A stretch of DNA of 13,925 nucleotides from Acidobacteriaceae bacterium (GCA_027311125.1 DAICZO010000147.1:1-13925), one strand, 5' to 3'. Shown: positions 1 through 9,403, numbered from the stretch's first letter. Notes: generated by a model from the sequence alone, not told the origin. Translations and numbers: made by a program.

Positions 1-3000
1 TGCTGCCGTGTGGCTGTGTGGCGGTCAGGGTGATGACCGCTGGCGAACCGTAGACGGGACCCGAACTCGGCGAGGTGATCGCCATGGTGATGTTGACCAG
101 AGGATTTTCGCCGCTGCCTGAGAGGTTGAGTTGGACGCTGCCGCCCTGCACTGCTGCTGTTGCCGACAAGGCGCCATTCACCAGCGGGGCGAAGCCTGGC
201 TTGATGGTGCAATGCAGACCGGAAAACAAGGTGCCCGACGGAAAGTTGCTCGCAGCACAGGTGTCAGTCTGAGAAAAATCTGCAGTTGCACCGGAGATTT
301 GAGCGAACGGGTTGCCGGGGACCAGAGCTGTTGTGCCGACATTGGTGGCGGTCAGCAGAGCTGTGGCTGGAGGCTGAAACTGGGCAACAGTGCCGAAGTC
401 AACGGCAACCTGGCTGCGGTTGTCGATCAGCACGCGACTGTTGCCGCTGTCGGCAACGTAGAGGTTTGCCGCGGCATCCAGAGCCAGACCAGCAGGCGCG
501 TTGAGGCCGGGGAAGTTGAGCAGGACAGCCTCGCTACCGGGGCCGCCACCTGCTGGCAGCTCCTGCACTTTGTTGCTTGCACCATCCGATACATACAGAT
601 TGCCAGCGGCATCGATGGCGACACCGGAGGGCGCTGTCACGAACGCGTTCCCGAAGCTGACCAGACTGGCCGGTTGTGCCAGCGAGGTGCTGCCGGGTGC
701 AGTTTGCAGATCGCCGCCCGCAGGGGAGATCTCGATCAGCCCGGTGGAGATGCCGGAGTCGGCGACAAAGACATTGCCTGATTTATCTACCGTTACGGCG
801 ACCGGGGTGACCAGCGCCTGTGCGCCGGTGTAGGCCAGCAGAGCCGCTGGACCAAGCTCACCAAAGGCTGGTATCTCCAGCACGCGAGCGTTGCCAGTAT
901 CGGCCACGTACACATTCCCGACTGCGTCCACGGCGAGGCCATGCGGATTTCTGACATCGGACGTGAGGACGGTCTGGACTCCAGTGACGGCAGCGACCTT
1001 GACGATGCGGCTGTTGCCGCTGTCGGAGATGAAGACATCGCCCGCTGCATCGACCGCGACACCCTTTGGCGCACTGAGGCCGGTGCCTACGGTGGACTGC
1101 GCGCCCCCTGCCGCAGTGACTACGATGCGGTTGTTATCGGGGTCGGCCACATAGACATTGCCTGCGGGATCGACTGCCACAGCTGTGGCCTTGCCGAGTC
1201 CTGTCGCGGCCAGAGTGGATGGCGTACCTCCATCGACTGCGAGCTTCGCTCCGTCGCCGAAGCCGTTCAACGAGAAGACGTAGGTTTGTCCGCTGGCTGA
1301 GGTGGCCTGCAAGGACGCGCCCCGCGTGCCCACACTTGATGGCTTGAAGGTAACCGTGACATAGCACTCCAGGCTCTTGTCGAGACCCAGCGTGTCGTTT
1401 GAGCACGTCGCACTGGTGACCGCGAAGTCGTTGCCACCCGACGCAATCTGGAAGGCACCCGCATCGGGCGTGACCGGCAGGTTCGATGCGTCGAAGTGGA
1501 CCTGCAGAGTCTGCGAGGATGAGTTGCCCAGCGTCGTATTGGGAAACTGTGTATTCACTGAGATCTTGCGGACGATGTTGTTGCCTGTGTCGGAGACATA
1601 CAAGTTCCCTGCCCCGTCGAAGGTCACGTAGCCGAAGCCGCCGGAGTTGAACTTGGCGAGAGCTATATTGCAGCCATCGCCGTATGCATCGGTAGCCTGT
1701 GGACCTGAGGTGCCGGAACAGTAGGTTGGCGCAGCATTGGTGCCGGCGATTGTGCCGCCGTTCAATCCGTTAATTCGGGTTGCCATACCGCTATTCACGT
1801 CTACCCGATAGATCGATATCCAGTGGGAATCCATCATGTACAGATTGCCGAGCGGGTCAACCGCAATGGAGATCGGCCGGATCACAAGATCGTTGGTGCC
1901 GTTCGCCGGTACCGCCTGCACTGCTGTGACCGGATTATTCGTGCTGGTGGACGAGTTGATGACCTCATACCAGTCGCCCGAGGTTGCGGTCAGTCCGCTC
2001 TCAAGGTTGATGAGTTTCGCCAACGGCTCGCCGCCAGCGTAGGCCGCTCCAGCGTAGATACCACCGTTGGCACCTTTGGTTGAAAGCTCGTAGACGTTGC
2101 CGTACTGATCTGCGGTCATGCCCACCAGCACGCTGGAGAACAGGGCTCCGCCTGCCGGACCTCCGAATGGCGGGATTCTGGCCGGACAAATGCTTGTCAA
2201 CGAAGTTGGCTTGGCGTTGTTGCAACCAACCACGGCTGCCACGAAGCCGGGCTGAACCGTTACGCCGAAGATAGTCTGGGCCGTCGCCTGTGTGTTGATG
2301 ACTCGCACTACGTCGTTGGCGTAGTCCTGGACGTACAGGTTACCGATACCATCGATACCCATCTGGAGGGGATCGTGAAAGCCTGCTGAAGTGGCCAGCA
2401 CCTGGTCCTGCGTGCCGGTGGTACCAGTACATCCACCACCAGCCTTGGGCACGGAATGGCCTGCAATGTGATACATGTAGCCGGGTTTGACACCGCCGGC
2501 CGCAGCCACGCCCGTTGGGTCAACCAGAGTGATGAAGCTGGCCGGCTGTGCTCCGCCGTGATAGATCGTCCACACGCCCTGGTAGTTGTAATCGGAGAAA
2601 TAGATATTGCCGAAGCCATCGACGACCAGTCCCTGCACACGTGAACCGACCCTCGCGCCAACCGCCGGCACACCATCGTCGCAGCCCGGATTGGTGGTGG
2701 CGCAGGTGGTTCCCGTGCATTTCGTAGGCGGCACGCCGGCGATGTTTTTGATAACTCCGGTCTGGGCGTTCCACTCCCGGATGAGTGCGTTGGATTGATC
2801 CACAATGTAGACGTTCCCAACCGAATCGACTGCCAGAGCATTTGGCCCGTTCAACGTCGCGCTGAGGCCCTGAACACCATCGCCGCCATAGCCTGGAATG
2901 CTCTTCTGGTTATCACCGGCAATTGCCGTCACCGTATATGGCACCAGCACCGGAGCGACCGGGGCCGTGATGGCTTTGGCTGGTTGAACACCACACACCA

Positions 3001-3064
3001 GCAGAGCTGTGGCAGAGACGGCAAAGGTCAAAAACCTGTAGAGAGCGTTGCAGCGATTGTGCAT
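1..3064 (-). CDS. Secreted NHL-repeat / choice-of-anchor-D protein (C-terminus beyond window)
   Basis: The frame is open from an ATG at 3064 to the window edge, giving 1,021 residues and no stop. An AGGTGA Shine-Dalgarno (3070-3075) lies 5 nt before the ATG. Residues 1-31 are a signal peptide (hydrophobic stretch near LTFAVSATALLVCG), so the protein is exported. Twelve NHL-type blades with the pattern D-x-x-G-N-(V/L/I)-(Y/F)-x-x-D are centred near residues 83, 152, 241, 322, 406, 486 and 635, 675, 716, 763, 821, 866. Blades 1-6 are spaced 69-89 residues apart and carry inserts; blades 7-12 are tighter (40-58), close to canonical NHL. An Ig-like choice-of-anchor-D (ASH-like) domain fills about 500-602, a second about 883-987, and another Ig-like domain begins near 990. 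NHL propellers usually bind proteins or glycans; the ligand here is unknown. The gene lies 117 bp downstream of the VWFA gene on the same strand. Confidence 0.88.
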   Translation of the reverse strand, partial: MHNRCNALYRFLTFAVSATALLVCGVQPAKAITAPVAPVLVPYTVTAIAGDNQKSIPGYGGDGVQGLSATLNGPNALAVDSVGNVYIVDQSNALIREWNAQTGVIKNIAGVPPTKCTGTTCATTNPGCDDGVPAVGARVGSRVQGLVVDGFGNIYFSDYNYQGVWTIYHGGAQPASFITLVDPTGVAAAGGVKPGYMYHIAGHSVPKAGGGCTGTTGTQDQVLATSAGFHDPLQMGIDGIGNLYVQDYANDVVRVINTQATAQTIFGVTVQPGFVAAVVGCNNAKPTSLTSICPARIPPFGGPAGGALFSSVLVGMTADQYGNVYELSTKGANGGIYAGAAYAGGEPLAKLINLESGLTATSGDWYEVINSSTSTNNPVTAVQAVPANGTNDLVIRPISIAVDPLGNLYMMDSHWISIYRVDVNSGMATRINGLNGGTIAGTNAAPTYCSGTSGPQATDAYGDGCNIALAKFNSGGFGYVTFDGAGNLYVSDTGNNIVRKISVNTQFPNTTLGNSSSQTLQVHFDASNLPVTPDAGAFQIASGGNDFAVTSATCSNDTLGLDKSLECYVTVTFKPSSVGTRGASLQATSASGQTYVFSLNGFGDGAKLAVDGGTPSTLAATGLGKATAVAVDPAGNVYVADPDNNRIVVTAAGGAQSTVGTGLSAPKGVAVDAAGDVFISDSGNSRIVKVAAVTGVQTVLTSDVRNPHGLAVDAVGNVYVADTGNARVLEIPAFGELGPAALLAYTGAQALVTPVAVTVDKSGNVFVADSGISTGLIEISPAGGDLQTAPGSTSLAQPASLVSFGNAFVTAPSGVAIDAAGNLYVSDGASNKVQELPAGGGPGSEAVLLNFPGLNAPAGLALDAAANLYVADSGNSRVLIDNRSQVAVDFGTVAQFQPPATALLTATNVGTTALVPGNPFAQISGATADFSQTDTCAASNFPSGTLFSGLHCTIKPGFAPLVNGALSATAAVQGGSVQLNLSGSGENPLVNITMAITSPSSGPVYGSPAVITLTATQPHGS

Positions 3065-3181
3065 TAGATTCACCTAGCGTTGAGCGTTTGCTGATTCGAC
3101 TTTTACTTCTTTCGTTCACTTCGAACGGGTAGTGGTTCGCGGTGTTCGACCTGCATAACTCGGGATGACAAAACGAACAGA

Positions 3182-5005
3182 TTACGGATGCTGTAGCAGG
3201 TTTTGCGGGACTGGCTTTGTATCGGGTTTGTTGGTTACTTCCATGGGTATCTCCACTGTTCCGGTTTTGTCCGAGACCGTGTCGAGAATGCCGAGTCGAA
3301 GAAAGATCTCTCCAGCTGGCAGATCCACAGCTTGCTGCAATTGAAATGGACTTCGCTGCAGCTTTTGGAATCGCTCCTCCGTGAGCTTCAGGTCGATGGA
3401 TTGACTGAGACTGGTGATCAGCTTGCCGTAGACGTCGTAGGCCGCGATATCGAACTCCAACCCACCCTGATGTGACTTGTCGGGATTCTGGGTGAAGACG
3501 ATCTGCTGACCGGGCAAGGAGTACTGGACGTCGTAACGGCGGAGTTGCTTGCCCTGCAGCCTGGGATCGAGTATGCCCAGCACCTTGGCGCCAGCGGGAT
3601 TCATCTGATCGCTGTGCGGCTCCACGCGTACCGTAAACAGCAACTGGCTGGACGTGGGCACACCACGGCCCATGGATGCCGACATATTGCTGCCGTAGGG
3701 CTCGGGAGCTTTGGTCGACAGCGTTATGCCGGGTGCGATCTCATTGCGAGCCACGTCGTCGGCAAAGTATCCCTCGCGATAGGCCAGATGGACTCCTGGC
3801 ACGTTTACCTTGACGGTGATCTTGTGGAAGACTCCGTCGAACTGCGCATTGGGTGGGACATACGACAGCGCATAGTAGTTGGAGCCATTGGCGACTGCCT
3901 TGCCGACAGCCTCCTTGAGGCCGTTGGTATTGAAGAACGCCACGCCGCCGGTGGCATCGGCAACCGCCTCCATCGCGAGATGGTTTTGCGCATTGCCCAT
4001 CTCGAACGCGGTGGTGGCTTTGGCTGCGGCATCCCCTCGTCCGTTGGCAAAGCCTGTGACCGGATGCACCACACTACCGGCGGGATTAGTGGTCACCCCG
4101 CGGGCGTCCACGGGATAGACCGCAATCTGCGCCGCAGTGAGCATGTCTGTGGTCTTACGCATATCGCGGGTGTAGTCGGTCATGGTCGCGAGGTCGTTTA
4201 CGCCACCCTGGGGGTACATCTGCAAGGGCATTCCGTCGGTCAGCCAGATGAGATTCTTGCGTCCCTTGATACCCGCGAGATAAGCCGCGATCTGGTTCAA
4301 GGCCTCCAGCGTCATACGATTGCGAATGTCGGCCTGAAAGGCCATCTGCTGATTTTGAAACTCCTGAATCGCGCTGGTTGCATCCGCACCGGCGACGTCC
4401 AGTTCCGCACTGTCGCCGTTGCCGGCATCGGTATCGCTGAAGGGTGATGGCAAGGCACGATTTTTCTTGGTCTTGACCGCAGCCATCAAGATCTCAGGGT
4501 CCGAAGTGAATCCCTGGAGCAAGCGCAGGCTTGAACCCAGCAGCAGGATCGCCACCCTGGTTCCTGCGGGCATATTTTTGATGTAGTTCACCGTCTCCTG
4601 CTTGACGAAGATCTGATCCTGCGGCCGTGTGTTCAAGGCATCGAGCAAGAGCACATTGACCGAGTTTGAGATGGGTGCAGGCTGGAGATTGGTGTAGATG
4701 TGCGGCGGCAGTTTTGGCAGTTGCCGCGTTACCACCGGCGTGTCCTTACCAATCTCGGTGAAGCTGCGAATGGTCTGCGGCTTGCCATCCTCGAGTACGG
4801 TGAACGCGGACTGAGGCAGCCCATGGACGGGGTTGCCCTTGGCGTCTACTGCCGTTACATCCACCAACGTCAAGCGTGAGTAGGCTCGCAGCGTAAAGTC
4901 GTCGGGGCTCTGCGTCGCCGTTTGCGCCACCAGCGAAGACGGCAGGATAGTCGCACCCAAGGCAGCGATGGCGGCATATCGACGGACTCGACTTAGATCG
5001 ATCAC
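3182..5005 (-). CDS. Secreted VWFA-related domain protein (acidobacterial type)
   Basis: The 607-residue protein starts at GTG 5005, 7 nt after AGGAG (5013-5017). The open frame reaches ATG 5143, but only the GTG puts a clean signal peptide at the N-terminus (basic SRVRR, then a hydrophobic stretch ending LVAQ near residue 28). After residue 40 comes the family pattern LVDVTAVDAKGNPVHGL, then FTVLEDGKPQTI, a short Ig-like lead-in. The von Willebrand A fold follows: strand VNVLLLDALNT (116-126) holds the first metal-site aspartate, GRKNLIWLTDGMPL (249-262) the late strand, and YPVDARG (297-303) another core strand. YREGYFA (409-415) resembles the usual end of the family domain. About 190 residues of uncertain fold follow. 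VWA domains bind protein partners; the partner is unknown. It is divergent from the receptor gene and followed, 117 bp on, by the NHL gene. The family call is firm, the function is not known. Confidence 0.88.
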   Translation of the reverse strand: MIDLSRVRRYAAIAALGATILPSSLVAQTATQSPDDFTLRAYSRLTLVDVTAVDAKGNPVHGLPQSAFTVLEDGKPQTIRSFTEIGKDTPVVTRQLPKLPPHIYTNLQPAPISNSVNVLLLDALNTRPQDQIFVKQETVNYIKNMPAGTRVAILLLGSSLRLLQGFTSDPEILMAAVKTKKNRALPSPFSDTDAGNGDSAELDVAGADATSAIQEFQNQQMAFQADIRNRMTLEALNQIAAYLAGIKGRKNLIWLTDGMPLQMYPQGGVNDLATMTDYTRDMRKTTDMLTAAQIAVYPVDARGVTTNPAGSVVHPVTGFANGRGDAAAKATTAFEMGNAQNHLAMEAVADATGGVAFFNTNGLKEAVGKAVANGSNYYALSYVPPNAQFDGVFHKITVKVNVPGVHLAYREGYFADDVARNEIAPGITLSTKAPEPYGSNMSASMGRGVPTSSQLLFTVRVEPHSDQMNPAGAKVLGILDPRLQGKQLRRYDVQYSLPGQQIVFTQNPDKSHQGGLEFDIAAYDVYGKLITSLSQSIDLKLTEERFQKLQRSPFQLQQAVDLPAGEIFLRLGILDTVSDKTGTVEIPMEVTNKPDTKPVPQNLLQHP

Positions 5006-5012
5006 ACTTGCT

Positions 5013-5017
5013 CTCCT
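5013..5017 (-). promoter_or_regulatory. Shine-Dalgarno fixing the VWFA start
   Basis: AGGAG on the minus strand with a 7-nt spacer to GTG 5005. It favours this start over the upstream ATG at 5143, whose extra 46 residues (Cys/Trp/Arg-rich) do not look like a signal peptide. Confidence 0.7.
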
Positions 5018-5255
5018 GCGACACCAAGCTGCATGCGCCTGAAACAGGGCAGTTGCCAGAGATTTGTTGCTCCAGCAACCGCAATCAAACATCAGATTGG
5101 GCTGGCCAGCAGGCTTCCGAAGCCGCCAGTCCAATTGACACATAAATCCACTATTGAATTGTGGCGCTCAAGTTACCACGCTGAACACGGCACTGGGAAG
5201 AGAAAAATGTTTATTGATTGAAATGAGATTTTCCAACTGAGGAATCATTTTCTTA

Positions 5256-5283
5256 TTGACAAGCGCAAGCTGAACCCAATACT
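5256..5283 (+). promoter_or_regulatory. Sigma70-type promoter of the TonB-dependent receptor
   Basis: A perfect -35 TTGACA (5256-5261) is followed after 16 bp by AATACT (5278-5283), a 4/6 match to the -10 consensus. Transcription would start near 5290, giving a leader of about 78 nt to ATG 5368. It excludes the in-frame TTG at 5284 as start, since that codon would lie at the -10 box. Inferred from consensus only. Confidence 0.6.
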
Positions 5284-5367
5284 TTGCTCGCACTCAAGTT
5301 TTGTCATGACTTCTGCGTTGGAGGGCCGCCGGCTCCTGTCCTCCTACGCAAAGGGAGAGTTCTATCC

Positions 5368-8300
5368 ATGTCTCTGAACGCATCCAGTGGAGTGACCATG
5401 AAGCACGCTGTCGAGATCCACACCGTCCCTGCTGCATCACCTTGGGGCGTAACTACGCTTCGCCTGCTACGACTTGTCGCTGCCGCACTGATGCTGTTTG
5501 TACCTGCCGTCCTCGTCGCCCAGCAGGGTGATGGAACGATTCAGGGAACGATTACCGATACGACAGGCGCTGTCGTCCAACATGCGATCGTCACGGTGAC
5601 GAACAACAGCACTGGTATCGAGGTGGTTCGCACGACCAACAAGGTTGGCGATTTTACGGTCGCGCCGCTACAGGCAGATCACTACACGGTCACCGTGACG
5701 GCCAAGGGATTTCAGAAGTTGGTTCAGGAGAACATTACGCTGGACTCTCTGCAGACGCTTGGTCTGAATCTCAAGCTCTCCCCCGGCGGCGAGTCGCAGA
5801 CGGTTACGGTCACAGATTCTCCTCCGATGCTGGACACTCAGGATGCCTCGCTGGGCGGCACAATTGAAAACGAGTTGTACACGCAGCTTCCGCTCTCGAT
5901 GAATGGCGGCCCGCGCGATCCGACACAGTTTGCCTACCTGATGCCTGGCGTGCAGGAGGGTGACGGTACCACCGGTGTCTACGGCGGCACAGGGCAGGGC
6001 TTTCTGAACCAGACATACATCAACGGCATGCCGGTGAGCACCATCAACGCGCAGGGCGACCCGACCACGGTTCGTAACGCTGTCTCGGTCGATGCCGTCG
6101 ACCAGTTCCAGGTGAAGACCAACGGTGCCGGGGTGCAGTTTGGCGGTGCTGGTGTCACCAACTACTCCATCAAGGCTGGTGGCGACCGCATGCACGGCAC
6201 GGTGTTCGACTACATCCGCAACACTGCCTTTGACACGTGGGGATACTTCACCAAGGTGCCCGGCGCCAATGGCTATGCGGTCAAGCCTGGTGAGCACCAG
6301 AACTCCTACGGCGCTTCCATCGGCGGGCCGATCATCAAAGAAAAGCTGTTCTACTTCGTCGACTATGAAGGCTTCCATTACACCAAGGTCAGCAACACGC
6401 CGCAGTACCTTACGGTGCCTACGGTTCGCGAGCGCACCGGTGACTTTACGGACGCGTTCGGTACGGGCGATGCCTCCCAGCCGGGTGTTGCCGGCATCTT
6501 CGATCCCACGCCCGGCGGCAATCGTCCGCAGTTTCGAGGACTGTTGAATGGTATTCCGACCTATAACGTAATCCCATCGAGTGAGATCTCGTCCATCTCG
6601 CAATACATCGCGCAGGCGCTACCGGCTCCGACGAACCTTGGTACGGTCAACAACTACCTCGCGGGTCTGCCGCTGGAGCAGGACGACTATCGCATGGACG
6701 TGCGTCTGGACTACACCATCACGCCACGGCACAAGATCAGCATCATCGGTCTGGGCGGGTTGAACGGCTACAACACCATCCCCCGCTACAGCAATCAGAT
6801 TCAGCTTCCCTTCCCTTACGCCGCCGGCACATTTACCTCGCAGAAGACCTCCACCGGCATCATCACCTACACGTTTGTTGCGACGCAGGCGCTGGTGAAT
6901 ACGGTGAACTATGGCTACACCCGTGGCTGGGGCCAGTCCTTCTCTCCGACCAGAGGTACTATGTTCGCCGCATCCAAGACCGGCATCGGCAACCTGCCCG
7001 CTGGCAACGCCGCCGACACCTCACCCGGCATCACGTTTGGTGGTGGTGCCATCACGGCAGAGGCCTCGCCGCAGGGCTTTGCCTCCAACGTCGACAGCGG
7101 CCCGCAAGCCACCAACAACTACACGCTGATCGACAATCTTGCCTGGGTCAAGGGCCGCCACAATGTAACGTTCGGCATTCAACTCCAGTGGCTGCAGACC
7201 AACGCCGCATCGTACGGCGGCTTCAGTGGAGCGCTGGCGCTGAACTACAGTGCGTACAGTACAGAGAATCTAAACTTCAATACACTGCCAAGTGTGAACA
7301 TTGAAAACGGCGGCTCTGCATACGCCAGCTTCCTTGTTGGCGCAGTCTACAGCGGCAACGTCCGGACGCAGACGATATCCGACGTTGGCGGCCGGTATCG
7401 GCCCATTGCGCCCTATGTGCAGGATAGTTGGCGGCTCACGCCCAAGCTGACCCTGAACCTTGGGCTGCGGTATGACTATCTTCAGCCGTACCACGAGGTG
7501 AAGGATCGCATTGCCTTCATCAATCCCACCCTGGTGAACCCGGTGACCGGTAATCTTGGCGTGATTCAGTTCGGTGGCTTTGGCAAAGGTCCTAACCCAG
7601 CCTACACGCCCTATGTGTGCCAGTGCCACACTCCGATCAATCCGTACAACAAGAACTTCGAACCTGCGGTAGCCTTTGCCTACTCGCCGAACTCTTCGCT
7701 GGTCATCCGCGGCAACATGGCCATGATGACGACGCACGCTGGGGGCACGGGCGGTCACGTGGCAGCTACGGCAGGTCCGGGTAACAACTCAGAGTATGCC
7801 TACACCCAGGTATGGCAGGGTGCTGGCAGTACCTCACTGCCTGCGTTCTTTCTCAATCCCGGCATTACCGGATCGCCGCAGAACAGCCTGTATGCTCCCG
7901 GGCAGTCCGGTCCGCTGGGCACTGGCGGTCAGGCCGATTATGCTTCTCTGCCTCCGTATCCCGCCGCAGGGAATGTGATCAACCCACTGGGTACCACCGG
8001 CAACTATGGACTGGGCAATAACACCACCCAGTTCCAGTGCGCGAACCCTGACGGAACCAACACCTACTGCAATCCCTCGACCCAAAACTATGTCGATAAG
8101 TACTACGGTGGCCGTGGTCCGGAGTTCGTCAACTACAACTTCGGTATTGAGCAGATGATCAACCACTCTGCCGTGTTGAGCATCAACTATGCGGGTTCGC
8201 AGACTCACTTTCTGCCCAATGGTTCTGGCCGCGGCTACGCCACCAACTCCATCGCACCGGACTGCATCCAGTCGCTAGCTAACCTGGTTGTCAATGGTGG

Positions 8301-9381
8301 GCCACCGCAGAATGTGCTGGCTGTCGCTGCCTCCAGTCTGTCCATCCCGCAGATCAGTGCCATTCAAGCGGCCTGCCCTGCCTGGAAGCTGCCCTATGCC
8401 AACTATCAGGGTCCACAGGCGACTGTGGCGCACGCCTTGTCGGCGTTTCCTCAGTTTGGCAACCTGACTGATATCTGGGGCGCGACCGGAAACTCCAACT
8501 ACAACGCGCTACAGGTGATGATCGTACAGCGCCCATGGCACGGCCTCAGCGGGTTTATGAACTACACCTGGGCCAAGTCGATCGACGATACCGGAATCCA
8601 TCGCACGCAGTATGCGGTGGGGCCGCAGGTGGGCAACTTCGGGCGCAACTACAGTGCCAACGCAGTGGATCGCGGTCTCGGCACCTACGACCAGCGACAC
8701 ACCTTCAACGGCACGTTCAATTACTACTCGCCGATTGGCCGGGGCCAGACGTTCTTCACCCAAAGCCGCGTGGCTACGCTGATTGGGGGAGGTTGGTCGA
8801 TCTCGGGTATCGTCAAAATTCGCCAGGGCTTCCCACTCCAGATTCAGACCGGCAACAGCGCCAGCCAAGGGTGTCTGACCTCGCAAGAGGCCTTCCAGGG
8901 CACCTGCGTTCCGGACTACAACCCCAATGTGTCCCCCTCACAGGCACGCATCAATGGGACTTGGGGACGAGGTCCGGGAGCGAACGCCAGCAACATCCAA
9001 ACGATTCAGTACCTCAACTCCAATGCATTTCAGTACCCCGACAATAACCCTGGCAGCTACAAGCTGGGCAATGTCGCGCGGTCCGCTCCGGACGGTATCC
9101 GCGGCCCCGGCTGGAAAGATCTCGATCTTGGTTTCCGTCGGACGTTCGACATTCGCAATACCGAGGCTCTCCATCTGACCCTGCAGGTCGAAGCTGATGT
9201 CACCAACGTCACCAACTCCACGTACTTCTCGCTTGCGTCCGGTGCCACCAACTGGAACACCTGCGCTGCGGGCTTGACGACGATCCAGCAGTGCGCCGCC
9301 AACGCGTACGGCACGATCGGAGGGCAGAATGCGCTGGTTCCTCCGCGCGACTGGCAGTTCGCAGGCCGCTTCCGCTTCTAG
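5368..9381 (+). CDS. TonB-dependent receptor, Oar-like, with carboxypeptidase-regulatory-like domain
   Basis: From ATG 5368 the protein is 1,337 residues, an outer-membrane receptor expected to import a ligand using TonB/ExbBD energy. Residues 30-52 form the signal-peptide core (LRLVAAALMLFVPAVLVAQ). A carboxypeptidase-regulatory-like beta sandwich covers about 57-138 (from GTIQGTITDTTGA to LNLKLSPGG). QTVTVTD (144-150) resembles a TonB box. The plug follows, with LPLSMNGGPRDPTQFAYLMPG and YINGMPVSTI. A long barrel ends in RDWQFAGRFRF with the terminal Phe expected for outer-membrane assembly. Several Cys pairs sit in loops, for example QCANPDGTNTYC. Starts: AAGGGAG (5351-5357) is 10 nt before ATG 5368; ATG 5398, with GGAG at 5-nt spacing, is an alternative giving 1,327 residues. 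Such receptors often take up plant-derived glycans or glycosides; substrate here is not readable from sequence. A hairpin terminator follows at 9404. Confidence 0.9.
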   Translation: MSLNASSGVTMKHAVEIHTVPAASPWGVTTLRLLRLVAAALMLFVPAVLVAQQGDGTIQGTITDTTGAVVQHAIVTVTNNSTGIEVVRTTNKVGDFTVAPLQADHYTVTVTAKGFQKLVQENITLDSLQTLGLNLKLSPGGESQTVTVTDSPPMLDTQDASLGGTIENELYTQLPLSMNGGPRDPTQFAYLMPGVQEGDGTTGVYGGTGQGFLNQTYINGMPVSTINAQGDPTTVRNAVSVDAVDQFQVKTNGAGVQFGGAGVTNYSIKAGGDRMHGTVFDYIRNTAFDTWGYFTKVPGANGYAVKPGEHQNSYGASIGGPIIKEKLFYFVDYEGFHYTKVSNTPQYLTVPTVRERTGDFTDAFGTGDASQPGVAGIFDPTPGGNRPQFRGLLNGIPTYNVIPSSEISSISQYIAQALPAPTNLGTVNNYLAGLPLEQDDYRMDVRLDYTITPRHKISIIGLGGLNGYNTIPRYSNQIQLPFPYAAGTFTSQKTSTGIITYTFVATQALVNTVNYGYTRGWGQSFSPTRGTMFAASKTGIGNLPAGNAADTSPGITFGGGAITAEASPQGFASNVDSGPQATNNYTLIDNLAWVKGRHNVTFGIQLQWLQTNAASYGGFSGALALNYSAYSTENLNFNTLPSVNIENGGSAYASFLVGAVYSGNVRTQTISDVGGRYRPIAPYVQDSWRLTPKLTLNLGLRYDYLQPYHEVKDRIAFINPTLVNPVTGNLGVIQFGGFGKGPNPAYTPYVCQCHTPINPYNKNFEPAVAFAYSPNSSLVIRGNMAMMTTHAGGTGGHVAATAGPGNNSEYAYTQVWQGAGSTSLPAFFLNPGITGSPQNSLYAPGQSGPLGTGGQADYASLPPYPAAGNVINPLGTTGNYGLGNNTTQFQCANPDGTNTYCNPSTQNYVDKYYGGRGPEFVNYNFGIEQMINHSAVLSINYAGSQTHFLPNGSGRGYATNSIAPDCIQSLANLVVNGGPPQNVLAVAASSLSIPQISAIQAACPAWKLPYANYQGPQATVAHALSAFPQFGNLTDIWGATGNSNYNALQVMIVQRPWHGLSGFMNYTWAKSIDDTGIHRTQYAVGPQVGNFGRNYSANAVDRGLGTYDQRHTFNGTFNYYSPIGRGQTFFTQSRVATLIGGGWSISGIVKIRQGFPLQIQTGNSASQGCLTSQEAFQGTCVPDYNPNVSPSQARINGTWGRGPGANASNIQTIQYLNSNAFQYPDNNPGSYKLGNVARSAPDGIRGPGWKDLDLGFRRTFDIRNTEALHLTLQVEADVTNVTNSTYFSLASGATNWNTCAAGLTTIQQCAANAYGTIGGQNALVPPRDWQFAGRFRF

Positions 9382-9403
9382 CTGTGTAATCAACATCTGA
9401 ACC

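Larger units (their letters stand above)
5006..5367. promoter_or_regulatory. Divergent control region between VWFA and receptor genes
   Basis: This 362-bp gap separates two divergently transcribed genes and is clearly AT-richer between about 5140 and 5290 than the genes. It holds the receptor promoter (5256-5283). Just upstream lies a bulged inverted repeat: AAATGA (5221-5226) pairs with TCATTT (5245-5250), and TTCC (5231-5234) with GGAA (5241-5244). The heptamer TTATTGA occurs at 5211-5217 and again at 5253-5259, 42 bp apart. I found no convincing promoter for the VWFA gene on the minus strand. No small gene here has support. Confidence 0.6.

Noticed and set aside
131..781. 216-codon plus-strand open frame opposite the NHL gene
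   Set aside because: Codon-for-codon antisense of the NHL frame; its repeated patterns mirror the NHL blades.
3545..4447. 300-codon plus-strand open frame inside the VWFA gene
   Set aside because: Antisense to conserved VWFA strands; His/Gly-rich composition with no recognisable domain.
5006..5143. 46 extra N-terminal codons for the VWFA protein from ATG 5143
   Set aside because: The GTG at 5005 has a well-spaced AGGAG and directly precedes a clean signal peptide.
5284..5367. 28 extra N-terminal codons for the receptor from TTG 5284
   Set aside because: This codon lies at the end of a good -10 box, so it would not be in the transcript; the extra residues are not signal-peptide-like.
5668..6603. 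311-codon minus-strand open frame inside the receptor gene
   Set aside because: It lies wholly antisense to a well-supported receptor, has no family features or upstream ribosome site, and is the kind of shadow frame expected in GC-rich coding DNA.
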